From Acidimicrobiia bacterium (lineage in GTDB: Bacteria; Actinomycetota; Acidimicrobiia; IMCC26256; PALSA-610): 64,000 nt of DNA. The stretch's first letter is position 1; every line of letters starts with the position of its first letter. The position numbers were made by a program, and so were the translations under genes. The stretch is from the NCBI GenBank assembly GCA_036271555.1, contig DATBAK010000026.1, positions 62,001 to 126,000 on the forward strand, written 5' to 3'. Of this stretch, positions 47,336 to 55,696 are shown one piece after another. The notes below the pieces were generated by a model, which saw nothing but the letters and a program-made list of their open reading frames with translations, was not told the DNA's origin and made no database searches.

Positions 47336-48172
47336 GTGCACAGGATGCGAGGGGTTGGCGTGGCGCTCGCGATCGCGGTGGCGCTCGGGGCGTGCAGCTC
47401 GTCGTCATCGACCGCGGGGTCCCGGCCGTCCGCCGTCGCGATACCGACGACCACGACCGTTCCGCCGGTCGCGCGGATGACACACCGCGCCGCGGTCAGC
47501 CCGATCTACAGCCAGGGCCTCGCGCGGTTCGGCGACGGTTGGGTCTTCTCGGGCACGCGCTGGCTCGCACACACCGACGGCGCGCTGCACCAGACCGCGA
47601 TCAACTCGCACGCGATCCCACCCACGTGGTTGGCGAAGGGCTACGACCACATCGGCGACATCGACATCGTCGGTGATGTGCTCTACGCGCCGTACGAAGA
47701 GCCGAACTATTCGCTCGGCCATCAGGCGACCGCGACGTACGACGCGCGGACGCTGCGCTTCGAGTCCGCGGTCGTGCTCCAACAGCATCAGAACTCGTTC
47801 GTCACCGTCGACCCGAAGACGATGATCGCCTATTCGATGGACCAGTTCGGCGGCGGCGCGCTCCTTCGTTACGACGTCGCGCACGCTTGGAAGCGACTCG
47901 CGCCGCTGAAGCTGAGCCGCTTCGTCGACAAGGTGCAGGGCGCCGACATCGCCGACGGCGCGGCCTGGCTCTCGACCGACGACGCCCACAAGGAGCTCTA
48001 CCGCGTCGATCTCGAGACCGGCCACGTCGACGCGCTGGTTTCGCAGGGCTTCCTGAAGGGCGAGGGCGAAGGCATCGACGCGACCTCACTGTCGAGCGGC
48101 CTGCTCCACGCGCTCGTCGTTCCACCTACGCTCGCGCCCGTCTACCTCCAGGACTTCCGCACCGCTGAGTAG
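47336..48172 (+). CDS. Putative lipoprotein with beta-propeller-like sequence
   Basis: 278 residues. Signal peptide with lipobox LGAC (Cys20), then a Ser/Thr-rich spacer (SSSSSTAG to TTTTVPP). The folded part has repeating strands such as LARFGDGWVFSGTRWL, IGDIDIVGDVLYAPYEEP, YDARTLRFESAVVLQQHQNSFVTVDP, and VDKVQGADIADGAAWLSTDDAHKELYRVDLETGHVDAL. These resemble blades of a propeller, as in secreted phytase- or esterase-like sensors. Exported and lipid-anchored. No catalytic residues identified. GTG at 47336. Confidence 0.8.
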   Translation: MHRMRGVGVALAIAVALGACSSSSSTAGSRPSAVAIPTTTTVPPVARMTHRAAVSPIYSQGLARFGDGWVFSGTRWLAHTDGALHQTAINSHAIPPTWLAKGYDHIGDIDIVGDVLYAPYEEPNYSLGHQATATYDARTLRFESAVVLQQHQNSFVTVDPKTMIAYSMDQFGGGALLRYDVAHAWKRLAPLKLSRFVDKVQGADIADGAAWLSTDDAHKELYRVDLETGHVDALVSQGFLKGEGEGIDATSLSSGLLHALVVPPTLAPVYLQDFRTAE

Positions 48173-48216
48173 CGTCCGGCCCGGGAATCGGTCGGTCGAT
48201 CGGGCCAGGAGGTCTC

Positions 48217-49314
48217 ATGTCGGTGAAGCGTTCGTTCGTCGTGGCCACGGCCGCGCTGTTGGTGATCGTCGTGGGGCCGATCGCGCTCGCTTCGCCGGCG
48301 CTCGCCGCGCCCGTCAACGGTGGCGTGCTCAAGAACCACCACCCGGTCAACGGCGTGATGGGAACACCCGACGGCGTCAGCTACACGTTCAAGGCGGTCG
48401 CGGGTCGGCACGTCACGCTCGCCGCCACCAATGTGAGCGTCACACCCGAGTCCAGCGGTCTGACCCTGAGCGCCTACGACTCACACGGCGACGCCGATGT
48501 CCCCGGCATCCAGATCTTCACCGGCCAGAACCACGAGATCGACTTCACACCGACGGCCGCCCAAGCGGGACCGACGACCGTTGTGATCGGACCGTGGAAC
48601 GCGGGCGCGACCGGAAGCTTCACGCTCACGATGGCCCGCGATCTCACCGGCACGCTCGCGTCGGGCACCGCCGTGCGCCCGAACCTCCGGTTCGGCGGCC
48701 AGCACGCCGACTACACCTTCACTGCGGTCGCGGGTCAGCACGTGACCGTCGCCGCGTTCAACGGGAACTTCGTGCCGCAGTTCCAGGGCATGACGTTGGA
48801 CGTCTTCGGCGCAGACGGCGTGCGCGTCGCGCCCGGCGTGCAGTTCTACACGGGGCAGACGCACTCCATCGACTACACACCGACAGCCGCGCAAGCCGGG
48901 CTCACGCACGTCGTGATCACGCCGTACAACTACGAGACGACGGGCAAGTTCACGCTCGCCTACGCCGCCGACTCCGAGCGGCGCCTGACCCTCGCCAAGC
49001 CCGTGGCCGGCAACCTGAAGTTCGCGGGCCAGCACGTGCTCTACTCGTTCCGGATCAAGGCCGGTCAGCCCGCCGACATCTTGATCACGAACACGTTCAT
49101 CCATCCGAACGACGCCGCCGCGCTGGCGATGGGCGTGTACGACGCGAACGGCGGCCTGATCAACGGCACCTACTACCTCAAGAACGGCTCGGACACGCAG
49201 GTCTACTTCGTTCCCACGGCCGAGCAAGCCGGGATCGGCAGCGTCGGCATCAGCCCGTACACCGCCGGCTCGACCGGCACCTTCACGATCACCTACACGA
49301 ACTCGTTCCACTGA
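48217..49314 (+). CDS. Secreted protein of three tandem beta-sandwich repeats
   Basis: 365 residues. Cleavable signal peptide ending near SPALAAP. Three copies of a unit of about 105 residues follow. Each has [FG]AGQHVxYTFxAxAGQxV near its start, a T/S-rich strand, and ends with DFTPTAAQAGPTTVVIGP, then ATGSFTLT. Copies 1 and 2 are closest; copy 3 is divergent. The spacing is like the pre-peptidase C-terminal (PPC) domain, without the catalytic domain that normally accompanies it. AGGAGGT lies 3 bases before the ATG. Surface binding or adhesion is possible. Confidence 0.85.
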   Translation: MSVKRSFVVATAALLVIVVGPIALASPALAAPVNGGVLKNHHPVNGVMGTPDGVSYTFKAVAGRHVTLAATNVSVTPESSGLTLSAYDSHGDADVPGIQIFTGQNHEIDFTPTAAQAGPTTVVIGPWNAGATGSFTLTMARDLTGTLASGTAVRPNLRFGGQHADYTFTAVAGQHVTVAAFNGNFVPQFQGMTLDVFGADGVRVAPGVQFYTGQTHSIDYTPTAAQAGLTHVVITPYNYETTGKFTLAYAADSERRLTLAKPVAGNLKFAGQHVLYSFRIKAGQPADILITNTFIHPNDAAALAMGVYDANGGLINGTYYLKNGSDTQVYFVPTAEQAGIGSVGISPYTAGSTGTFTITYTNSFH

Positions 49315-49323
49315 CGCACTCGG

Positions 49324-49397
49324 TGGGCGGTAGAGGACTCGAACCTCCGACCTCGTCGGTGTGAACGACGCGCTCTAACCAGCTGAGCTAACCGCCC
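49324..49397 (-). tRNA. tRNA-Val(CAC)
   Basis: The minus strand folds as a full cloverleaf. The acceptor GGGCGGT pairs with ACCGCCC, the D arm contains AGCTCAGCTGGTTAGAGC, and the anticodon stem CGTCG/CGACG surrounds the loop TTCACAC with anticodon CAC at 49363-49361. GGAGGTTCGAGTCCTC is the T arm. The discriminator A is at 49324 and CCA is not encoded. It lies alone between two plus-strand genes. Confidence 0.96.
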
Positions 49398-49430
49398 CCA
49401 TAGGGAGCGCCCAAGATAGCGTCCGCGCCC

Positions 49431-50153
49431 GTGGAGAAGCTGATGTACCTCCTGTGGACGCCGGACGCCGAGCTTCCCGAGGAGACCGAGCAGCTGCTGC
49501 TCGCCGATCTCGCGCCGAAACTGCTCGCGCTCGGGCCGTGCGGGCTCACGATCGACGCCGACGACACCGGCGCGCAGGTGCCGCCGCCACTGCCCCTGCC
49601 CGACGACGAGTCGCCGGTGCGCGCGGTCGTGTCGCTGTGGCTCGACGCGTACGACCGGCGCGATCCGTTCGAGGAACTCCTGCGCGCGCACAGCACGCGC
49701 CTCGCCGGTTATCTGGTCACCGAGTCGATGTACACCGACTACGGCGGCAACCCATGGTCGGGCGCGCGCGACTGGGCCGACGGCACGCGTTCGCCCGGCA
49801 TCCTCACGGTCACGCTGCTGCAGCAGAAGCGCGGGACCGAGTACGAGGAATGGATGCACTTCTGGCACACGCGCCAGTCGCCGATGTCGGAGGAGATCCA
49901 GCCGCGTGCGCGCTACGTGCGCAACTCGGTCGCACGCGCGATCACGCCGGACGCGCCGCCGTACCTCGGCATCGTCGAGGAGGCGTGGCCGACGATCGAC
50001 GACCTCACCGACCCGATGCGCTTCTACTGCGGCGCCGGCGACGAGGAACAGATGAAGACGAACATGTCGACGATGCTCACGCACATCGCGACCCTGCTCG
50101 ACCTCGACGTCACCCGCGTCCACACGATGAGCGAGTGGATCCTGAAGAGCTGA
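49431..50153 (+). CDS. EthD-domain-like protein
   Basis: 240 residues. Two ferredoxin-like halves: VEKLMYLLWTPDAELPEETEQLLLADLAPKLLALG, and GILTVTLLQQKRGTEYEEWMHFWHTRQSPMSEEIQPRARYVRNSV. This has the strand-helix pattern of the EthD dimeric alpha/beta barrel. EYEEWMHFWHTRQSP is the typical EthD hallmark region. The role is unknown; members act in or near degradation pathways. GTG at 49431, ending next to the convergent amidohydrolase gene with no gap. Confidence 0.82.
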   Translation: MEKLMYLLWTPDAELPEETEQLLLADLAPKLLALGPCGLTIDADDTGAQVPPPLPLPDDESPVRAVVSLWLDAYDRRDPFEELLRAHSTRLAGYLVTESMYTDYGGNPWSGARDWADGTRSPGILTVTLLQQKRGTEYEEWMHFWHTRQSPMSEEIQPRARYVRNSVARAITPDAPPYLGIVEEAWPTIDDLTDPMRFYCGAGDEEQMKTNMSTMLTHIATLLDLDVTRVHTMSEWILKS

Positions 50154-51377
50154 TCAGGCGTTCGAGAGCATCGCGGCGTCGCCGGCGAGGAACGACAGCG
50201 CAGTCGCGCAGTACATGCCGACGCCGCTGCGCAGCGCGGACTCGTCGATCGTCATGCGGTTCGAGTGGCAGGCGTGCGCGTCGGTCGGCTTGTGGTCCGG
50301 AGGGCACACACCGAGGAAGGCGAACGCGCCGGGGCGGCGCTGGAGCAGGTACGAGAAGTCCTCGGCGCCCATCACCGGTGCCGGCATCTCCAGGTACGCC
50401 TGCTCACCCAGCAACCGCTTCGCGACCGACTCGGTGAAGCGCACGAAGTCGGGGTCGTTGATCGTCACCGGGTAGCCCTCGACGTTCTCGAACGACGCGT
50501 CCATCTCGTGCGCGCCCGCAATGCCGTGCACGATCCGCGCGATCCCCTCGAGTGCGATCTTGCGGCTGCGCTCCGACACGGAACGCAGCGTCCCTTCCAT
50601 CAGGACTTCCTCGGGGATGACGTTGTTCGTGGTGCCCGCGCGGATCTTCGTGATCGTGATGACGACGGGATCGAACGTGTCGATGCGCCGCGTCGCGAAC
50701 ACCTGCAGCGCCGTGACGATCTCCGCCGCGACCGGCATCGGATCGTTCGCGAGGTACGGGCTCGACGCGTGACCGCCCTTGCCGCGCACGCGGATGCCGA
50801 GCACGTCCGGCGCGGCCATGATCGCTCCACCGCGACTCGACACGACACCTGCCGGCGCGTTCGGAGTGACGTGCAGCCCGAACACCGCGTCGACGCGCGG
50901 GTCGTCGAGCACGCCCTCGTCGATCATGAACTTCGCGCCGTGGAAGCCCTCTTCACCGGGCTGGAACATGAAGCGCACGCGCCCGGCGAACTCGTTGCGG
51001 CGATCGGACAGGACGCGAGCAGCACCCGCGAGCATCGCGGTGTGCGCGTCGTGACCGCAGGCGTGCATCGTGCCGTCGATCTCGCTCGCGAAGTCGACGC
51101 CGGTGTCCTCGGGCATCGGCAACGCGTCCATGTCGCCGCGCAAGAGGATCGTCGGACCCGCGCCCGCGCCGCCTTCGAGGTCGGCGACGACCGACGTGAG
51201 CGCCTTGCCCGTGCGCACCGACACCGGCAGGTCCGCGAGCGCGTCGAGCACGGCCTGCTGCGTCTGCGGCAGCTCGAGCCCGAGCTCGGGATGGCGGTGG
51301 ATGCGACGACGCATCGTGACGACGTCGGGCAGCACCGCGTCGACCTGATTGAGGAGCGCAGCGACATCGAACGGCAT
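50154..51377 (-). CDS. M20-family amidohydrolase (hippuricase/IAA-amino-acid hydrolase type)
   Basis: 407 residues. Di-metal catalytic domain: RRRIHRHPELGLELPQTQ, LLRGDMDALPMPEDTG, the metal ligand in MHACGHDAHTAML, and FQPGEEGFHGAKFMIDEG. The lid domain follows (VRGKGGHASSPYLANDP), then the terminal VMGAEDFSYLLQRRPGAFAFLG. It hydrolyses N-acyl amino acids or related amides; the acyl group cannot be told. ATG at 51377. Confidence 0.93.
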   Translation of the reverse strand: MPFDVAALLNQVDAVLPDVVTMRRRIHRHPELGLELPQTQQAVLDALADLPVSVRTGKALTSVVADLEGGAGAGPTILLRGDMDALPMPEDTGVDFASEIDGTMHACGHDAHTAMLAGAARVLSDRRNEFAGRVRFMFQPGEEGFHGAKFMIDEGVLDDPRVDAVFGLHVTPNAPAGVVSSRGGAIMAAPDVLGIRVRGKGGHASSPYLANDPMPVAAEIVTALQVFATRRIDTFDPVVITITKIRAGTTNNVIPEEVLMEGTLRSVSERSRKIALEGIARIVHGIAGAHEMDASFENVEGYPVTINDPDFVRFTESVAKRLLGEQAYLEMPAPVMGAEDFSYLLQRRPGAFAFLGVCPPDHKPTDAHACHSNRMTIDESALRSGVGMYCATALSFLAGDAAMLSNA

Positions 51378-51399
51378 GGTCGCAGGGTACCGAGCTTGC

Positions 51400-51439
51400 G
51401 GTCGCGCTCGCTCCGCTCGCCGCTCCTGACGCCGCAGCC
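51400..51439 (-). repeat. Dispersed intergenic repeat, copy I
   Basis: Minus-strand reading: GGCTGCGGCGTCAGGAGCGG, then CGAGCGGAGCGAGCGCGACC. It lies in the 117-base gap upstream of the M20 hydrolase start. Confidence 0.6.
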
Positions 51440-51494
51440 TCCCGCGCCGCCGGGCCGCGCTGCGACCCGGCCGATCCGGCGCGAACACTCCGTG

Positions 51495-52310
51495 CTAGCG
51501 GCTCATGGTGGCCGTCAGCGCGGTCGCGAACGCACGCTGAAACCGCGCGTATCCGGTTCGCAGGTCCTTGCCCGGCCAGTCTGCGGGCACCAGGTCGGCA
51601 GGCAGGATCGGGTCGCGACGCGCGTGCTGCAGCGCGGCCGCGCCCGCGACGAAGCCCGGCGCGAGGGCGGAGTCGTGGCCGGCTTCGAGGTGGGCGGTCA
51701 GCGCAGCCATCCGCTCCGACACGACGCGGGCGCGCGCGGCCCACTCGTCGGGCGCGAACAATCGCTGCGCGAGCTCGGCCCCGTCGTCGTCGGGCGTCGC
51801 CGTCCACCACGTGCACTGTGACCCGACCGTCGCCCAGGCCTCCGCAGGCGCGGCCTCGGCGGGCAGGTTGTCGGGCCGCGTCCAGACGCCCTCGTGCAGC
51901 TCTGCGAACCGCACCCTGCGCATCGACTGCCGGAACGCATTGCGAGCCGCGGGGTCACGCGGCGCCGAAGCATCGACGACCGCGAAACGCCATCCGCCCC
52001 GCCACCGCCGCGGCCTCGGATCGAGGCTCCAGTCCTGCGCGGGCTGGAGCTCGCGCACGCGTCCGGCCAACTCGTACGTGCCGTCGGCAGACACGAGCTC
52101 GCCCCGGTCGACCATCCGGCTCAGCGCGACGCGTGCCGTGCCCTCGGCAATCCCGAAGCGGGTGCACCAGTCGACGATCCGGCCGCCGGGCAGCCGGGGC
52201 GGATGCACCCCGAGCAGCAGGCTCCCGATCACCGACCGGGCAGCGAGCGGCCGCTCGAGCAGATCGTCGGCCCCGGCGCCGCCCACCGCGGTGTTACGTC
52301 GTGGCGTCAT
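51495..52310 (-). CDS. PaaX-family transcriptional regulator
   Basis: 271 residues. The N-terminal winged helix has AARSVIGSLLLGVHPPRLPGGRIVDWCTRFGIAEGTARVALSRMVDRGELV, the PaaX HTH pattern. YELAGRVRELQ leads into the central ferredoxin-like domain (GWRFAVVD), and the C-terminal domain contains LPADWPGKDLRTGYARFQRAF. PaaX proteins repress aromatic or lipid catabolic genes and are released by an acyl-CoA. It is divergent from the desaturase gene, so that gene is the likeliest target. ATG at 52310. Confidence 0.9.
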   Translation of the reverse strand: MTPRRNTAVGGAGADDLLERPLAARSVIGSLLLGVHPPRLPGGRIVDWCTRFGIAEGTARVALSRMVDRGELVSADGTYELAGRVRELQPAQDWSLDPRPRRWRGGWRFAVVDASAPRDPAARNAFRQSMRRVRFAELHEGVWTRPDNLPAEAAPAEAWATVGSQCTWWTATPDDDGAELAQRLFAPDEWAARARVVSERMAALTAHLEAGHDSALAPGFVAGAAALQHARRDPILPADLVPADWPGKDLRTGYARFQRAFATALTATMSR

Positions 52311-52329
52311 GCGTTCCGAAAGTGTAACA
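52292..52329. promoter_or_regulatory. Inverted TGTTAC/GTAACA pair between paaX-like and desaturase genes
   Basis: TGTTAC at 52292-52297 and GTAACA at 52324-52329 form an inverted pair around the regulator start codon, within 42 bases of the desaturase start. These A/T-bearing half-sites stand out in very GC-rich DNA. The pair is a candidate operator or promoter element, not proven. Confidence 0.35.
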
Positions 52330-52338
52330 TCGGCGTTC

Positions 52339-53310
52339 GTGGCGACGACGATGGTCCCCGACCCCGAGCTCCTCACCGAGCCGCACGGCGACGCGGTCCT
52401 CCCGAACGGTCGACCCGCACCCGCGTTGCGCGAAGACCTGCGCCGCATCCCTTCGCTCCGCAACGCGGTGAGCGTCGCGTCCGTCTTCGTGCAGACGATC
52501 GGGATCGTCTGGCTCGCGATCCGTCTCGACAACCCGTTCGCCTGGGTCGCCGCGTTCCTGCTGATGGGTCGGGCCAACGCGCAGCTCGCGGCACTCATGC
52601 ACGAGGCCGCGCACCGGCTGCTGTTCCGCAACCGCCGCGTGAACGACTGGGTCGGGCGGTGGCTGCTCGGCTTCCCGCAGTTCACGCCGATCGACCTCTA
52701 CCGCCGCGGTCACATGAATCATCACCGTGACGAATTCGGCCCGAACGAGCCCGATATCCCGCTGTATCGCGGCTACCCGATCTCGCGCGACTCGCTGCGC
52801 CGCAAGCTCGTGCGCGACGCGACCGGTCAGACCGGGTTCAAGCTCCTCAAGGGTCTGCTGCGCGGTGCCGTGTCGAAGGACGCCGCGGTGCGCGGTCAGG
52901 CTCGCCGCATCGTCGGCGTGCAACTCGTACTGCTCGCGGCGACGATCGCGCTCGGTCACCCGTGGCTGTACCTGTTCCTCTGGCTGCTCCCCCACCTCAC
53001 CGTGTGGCGCGTGATCAACCGGCTTCGCTCGATCGCGGAGCACGGCGGCATGGAGCGCTCGTCGGACCGGCGCAACACGACGCACTCCGTGCACCAGTCG
53101 CCGTTGGCGCGCTTCGCGTTGGTGCCGTACTGCATCGGCTGGCATCTCGCGCACCACGTCGACTCCGGTATCCCGATGCACAACCTGCCGCGCTACCACC
53201 GCACGTTGATCGACTCGGGCTACGTGACCGACGGCCTGGAGTACCGCAGCTACCGCGCGCTCTGGCGCAGGCTCAGCTCGCGACCGGTGCCGGCGGCCGC
53301 TGCGCGCTGA
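52339..53310 (+). CDS. Membrane fatty acid desaturase
   Basis: 323 residues. Three histidine boxes supply a di-iron site: HEAAH, HMNHH and HLAHH. Hydrophobic pairs lie between them (VASVFVQTIGIVWLAIRL, and QLVLLAATIALGHPWLYLFLWLLPHL). It belongs to the membrane fatty acid desaturase/beta-carotene hydroxylase superfamily; the position and regiochemistry of the double bond are unknown. GTG at 52339 was taken; ATG at 52351 is an alternative. The last 38 bases overlap the amidase gene on the opposite strand. Confidence 0.9.
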   Translation: MATTMVPDPELLTEPHGDAVLPNGRPAPALREDLRRIPSLRNAVSVASVFVQTIGIVWLAIRLDNPFAWVAAFLLMGRANAQLAALMHEAAHRLLFRNRRVNDWVGRWLLGFPQFTPIDLYRRGHMNHHRDEFGPNEPDIPLYRGYPISRDSLRRKLVRDATGQTGFKLLKGLLRGAVSKDAAVRGQARRIVGVQLVLLAATIALGHPWLYLFLWLLPHLTVWRVINRLRSIAEHGGMERSSDRRNTTHSVHQSPLARFALVPYCIGWHLAHHVDSGIPMHNLPRYHRTLIDSGYVTDGLEYRSYRALWRRLSSRPVPAAAAR

Positions 53311-54676
53311 ACCCGAGCGCCGCGTCCGCAGCTGCGGCGACGCGCATCAACGCGAGGTCGGCGCCGCGCGGCGCGACGATCTGCAAACCGATCGGCAGCG
53401 AGTCACCGTCGTCGGAGACGAAGCCCGCCGGCACGACCGCGGCCGGCGCGCGCACGAGGTTGAACGGCAGCGTGTAATCGGCCGCCCAGCCGCCGCCGTA
53501 CGGGCTGAGCTCGCCGATGCGCGGAGGAACCGTCGCCATGCCCGGAGTCACGAGCACGTCGACGCGCTCCCACAGCTCGGCGAGCCGCAGGTTCGCCTCG
53601 TGCGCGCCCACGTCGCCCTCGTGCACCTGCACGCCGGTGAGGTGCTCGCCGAACTGCGGGATGAAGATCGCCTCGGGCAGGAACCGCTCACGCCACTGCG
53701 GGTCGTCGGTCGCGATCGCGGCCCACGATCCCGCGGCCGCGCGGAGCGCCCACGGCCCGGTCGGCGCCACGGTGAACGGTTGCTCGACGGTCTCGACGAC
53801 GCGCGCGCCGTGCGCTTCGAGCTCGCGCAACGCGGCTTCACAACGCGCGATCACTTCCGCGTCGGGGCGCGCGTAGCCGAGCGTCGGGGACCACGCGATG
53901 CGAAGCCCGTCGACCGATGCGCGCGCCGCCGCGTCGGCGAACGATCCCTCGAGGTCGAACGAGAGCAGGTCGCGCGTCGAGATGCCCTTCACGACGTCGA
54001 GCGCGAGCGCGATCTCCGGGAACGTGCGCGCCATCGGACCGCGCGTGGAGAGGTGACCCCACGTCGGCGCGGCTTCGTCACCGCTCGGCACGACACCGTG
54101 CGTCGGCTTGAAGCCGCAGATGCCGCACGTCTCGGACGGGATGCGGATCGAACCGCCGCCGTCGGATCCGGTCGCGAGCGTGACCATCGAGCTCGAGACC
54201 GCGACCGCGGAGCCGCCGCTCGATCCTCCGCACGTGCGGTTCGTCGCCCACGGGTTGCGCGTCGGGCCGAACACGAGGTTGTTCGTCTCCGCGTGGAAGC
54301 CGTACGCGGGCGTGTTCGTCTTGCCGACGACGACCGCACCCGCGGCGCGCAACCGCGCGACCTCGACCGAGTCGCGCGTCGCCGCCGGATCGGCCGCGTG
54401 CGCGGGATCGCCGTAGGTGGTGCGGAAACCGGTCGCGTCCTCGAGGTCCTTCACGCCGATCGGGACGCCCGCGAGCGGCCCGACCGCCTCACCACGAGCG
54501 AGCCGGTCGGCGACCGCGTGCGCCTGGGCGCGGGCGTCGTCGGCCCGCAGCTCGCAGAAGGCGTTGAGCACGGAGTCGGCGGCGTCGATGCGGGCGAGCG
54601 CGTCGTCGACCGCCTCGACCGCGGACATCTCGCCGCCTCGGATGCGGGCGACGAGCTCGAGCAGGGAGTCGGCCAT
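53273..54676 (-). CDS. Amidase (amidase signature family)
   Basis: 467 residues. The Ser-cisSer-Lys triad is present: the Lys in PIGVKDLEDATG, the cis-Ser in the Gly/Ser-rich [12 protein letters not shown], and the nucleophile Ser in GSDGGGSIRIPSETCG. FKPTHGVVPSG follows. It hydrolyses an amide, but a GatA role is unlikely because no gatB or gatC is adjacent. ATG at 54676, divergent from the nitroreductase gene, with 49 bases between. Confidence 0.92.
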   Translation of the reverse strand: MADSLLELVARIRGGEMSAVEAVDDALARIDAADSVLNAFCELRADDARAQAHAVADRLARGEAVGPLAGVPIGVKDLEDATGFRTTYGDPAHAADPAATRDSVEVARLRAAGAVVVGKTNTPAYGFHAETNNLVFGPTRNPWATNRTCGGSSGGSAVAVSSSMVTLATGSDGGGSIRIPSETCGICGFKPTHGVVPSGDEAAPTWGHLSTRGPMARTFPEIALALDVVKGISTRDLLSFDLEGSFADAAARASVDGLRIAWSPTLGYARPDAEVIARCEAALRELEAHGARVVETVEQPFTVAPTGPWALRAAAGSWAAIATDDPQWRERFLPEAIFIPQFGEHLTGVQVHEGDVGAHEANLRLAELWERVDVLVTPGMATVPPRIGELSPYGGGWAADYTLPFNLVRAPAAVVPAGFVSDDGDSLPIGLQIVAPRGADLALMRVAAAADAALGFSAQRPPAPVAS

Positions 54677-54725
54677 GCGCGGGAAGGTACCCTGACCGGC
54701 CACGACGGCGGCTCGAGGGGGGCTC

Positions 54726-55367
54726 TTGCCGGGGTACGAGCTCGTTCGCGATCGGGTGCGGCGTCCCTTCGACGACGTCGCGCGGACGCCGCGCGGCCTG
54801 GTGCCGCTGAGCCAGGATCCCGTCGACGACGAGACCGTGCTCCTCTGCCTCGACCTCGCGGCCCAGGCCATCGGCGCCGCGCCGCGCCGCTGCGAGTTCA
54901 TCGTGCTCCGCGACGGCGACCGCAAGCACCAGCTCGCCCGGATCTACCGCCAGGGCTGGGCGATCTACCGCCGGCTCCTGAAGCTCCGGCGGGCCGGCGG
55001 CATCGCGGCCCGCCAGTGGGAGGCGGACCACTTCGAGGACGTGCCGGTCGTCGTCGTCGCCTGCGTCCACGGCTCGCGGCCGATCTTTCCGGCCTTCAAC
55101 GCGGCCCGCTACTACGGCTCGGTCTTCCCGGCCCTCGAGAACCTGCTCCTCGCCGCACACTCGATCGGCCTCGGCGCCACCATCACCACGCTGCCCATCT
55201 GGTCGCAGTGGCAGGCCCGGCGCACACTCGGCCTGCCCGGCTCGGTGACGGCCGTCGCCGTGGTGCCGATGGGCTGGCCCCGCGACCCGAGCGCCCACGC
55301 CGAGCCGACCGGTCCGATCCGCGCCCAGGTCCACCACGACCACTGGGGAGGGCGCAACCCCGGCTGA
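54726..55367 (+). CDS. Nitroreductase-family flavoprotein
   Basis: 213 residues. YELVRDRVRRPFDDV at the N-terminus, DETVLLCLDLAAQAIGAAPRRCEFIVLRD (helix plus FMN pocket), YYGSVFPALENLLLAAHSIGLGATITTLPIW (dimer helix and FMN loop), and VAVVPMGWP. It reduces an unknown substrate with NAD(P)H using FMN. Start TTG at 54726, chosen because it directly precedes the family N-terminus; this start is uncertain. Confidence 0.85.
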   Translation: MPGYELVRDRVRRPFDDVARTPRGLVPLSQDPVDDETVLLCLDLAAQAIGAAPRRCEFIVLRDGDRKHQLARIYRQGWAIYRRLLKLRRAGGIAARQWEADHFEDVPVVVVACVHGSRPIFPAFNAARYYGSVFPALENLLLAAHSIGLGATITTLPIWSQWQARRTLGLPGSVTAVAVVPMGWPRDPSAHAEPTGPIRAQVHHDHWGGRNPG

Positions 55368-55449
55368 CGGGCAAAACGCCCCCGTACCTCGCACATGGGT
55401 GTCGCCCGGTGCGGCAGAATGTGCGCACGAGAAACAGGCAGGTGACGAC

Positions 55450-55647
55450 GTGGCCAGAAAAGGACGAGCACGCCGCTTTCGGGAGGCACGCGAGCTCAAG
55501 CAGGGCTACGACGACGGCCTGTTCAAGGAGCGCGACGCCACGCTCGCCGATGTCCTGGACGACGGCTCGGTAGCCGTCGACGAGGACGACGACGACTTCG
55601 AGGACGAAGAAGAGGACTGGGACCCCGACCACCAGGCCGGCAACTAG
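55450..55647 (+). CDS. Small basic-acidic hypothetical protein
   Basis: 65 residues. The first third is basic (ARKGRARRFREARELKQG). The middle, YDDGLFKERDATLADVLDDGS, is followed by a strongly acidic tail (DEDDDDFEDEEEDWDPDHQ). AGGTGA stands a few bases before the GTG. The charge split suggests binding to nucleic acid or a basic partner, but no family is recognised. The 82 bases upstream show a short GCAGAAT element that could be a -10 region. Confidence 0.6.
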   Translation: MARKGRARRFREARELKQGYDDGLFKERDATLADVLDDGSVAVDEDDDDFEDEEEDWDPDHQAGN

Positions 55648-55668
55648 CCCCTGACCTGCGGCTTCGCC

Positions 55669-55692
55669 GACCCGACCGGCACCGGCCGGGTC
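55669..55692. terminator. Hairpin between convergent genes before aceE end
   Basis: GACCCG, one A, CCGG, a 2-base centre, CCGG, one C, CGGGTC. These form one stem with a single mismatch. It lies between the stop of the small protein gene and the stop of aceE, so it can serve both strands. Confidence 0.5.
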
Positions 55693-55696
55693 GAGC

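Noticed and set aside
53273-54676. Amidase as GatA of the tRNA amidotransferase
   Set aside because: No gatB or gatC neighbour is present, and the signature fits general amidases as well.
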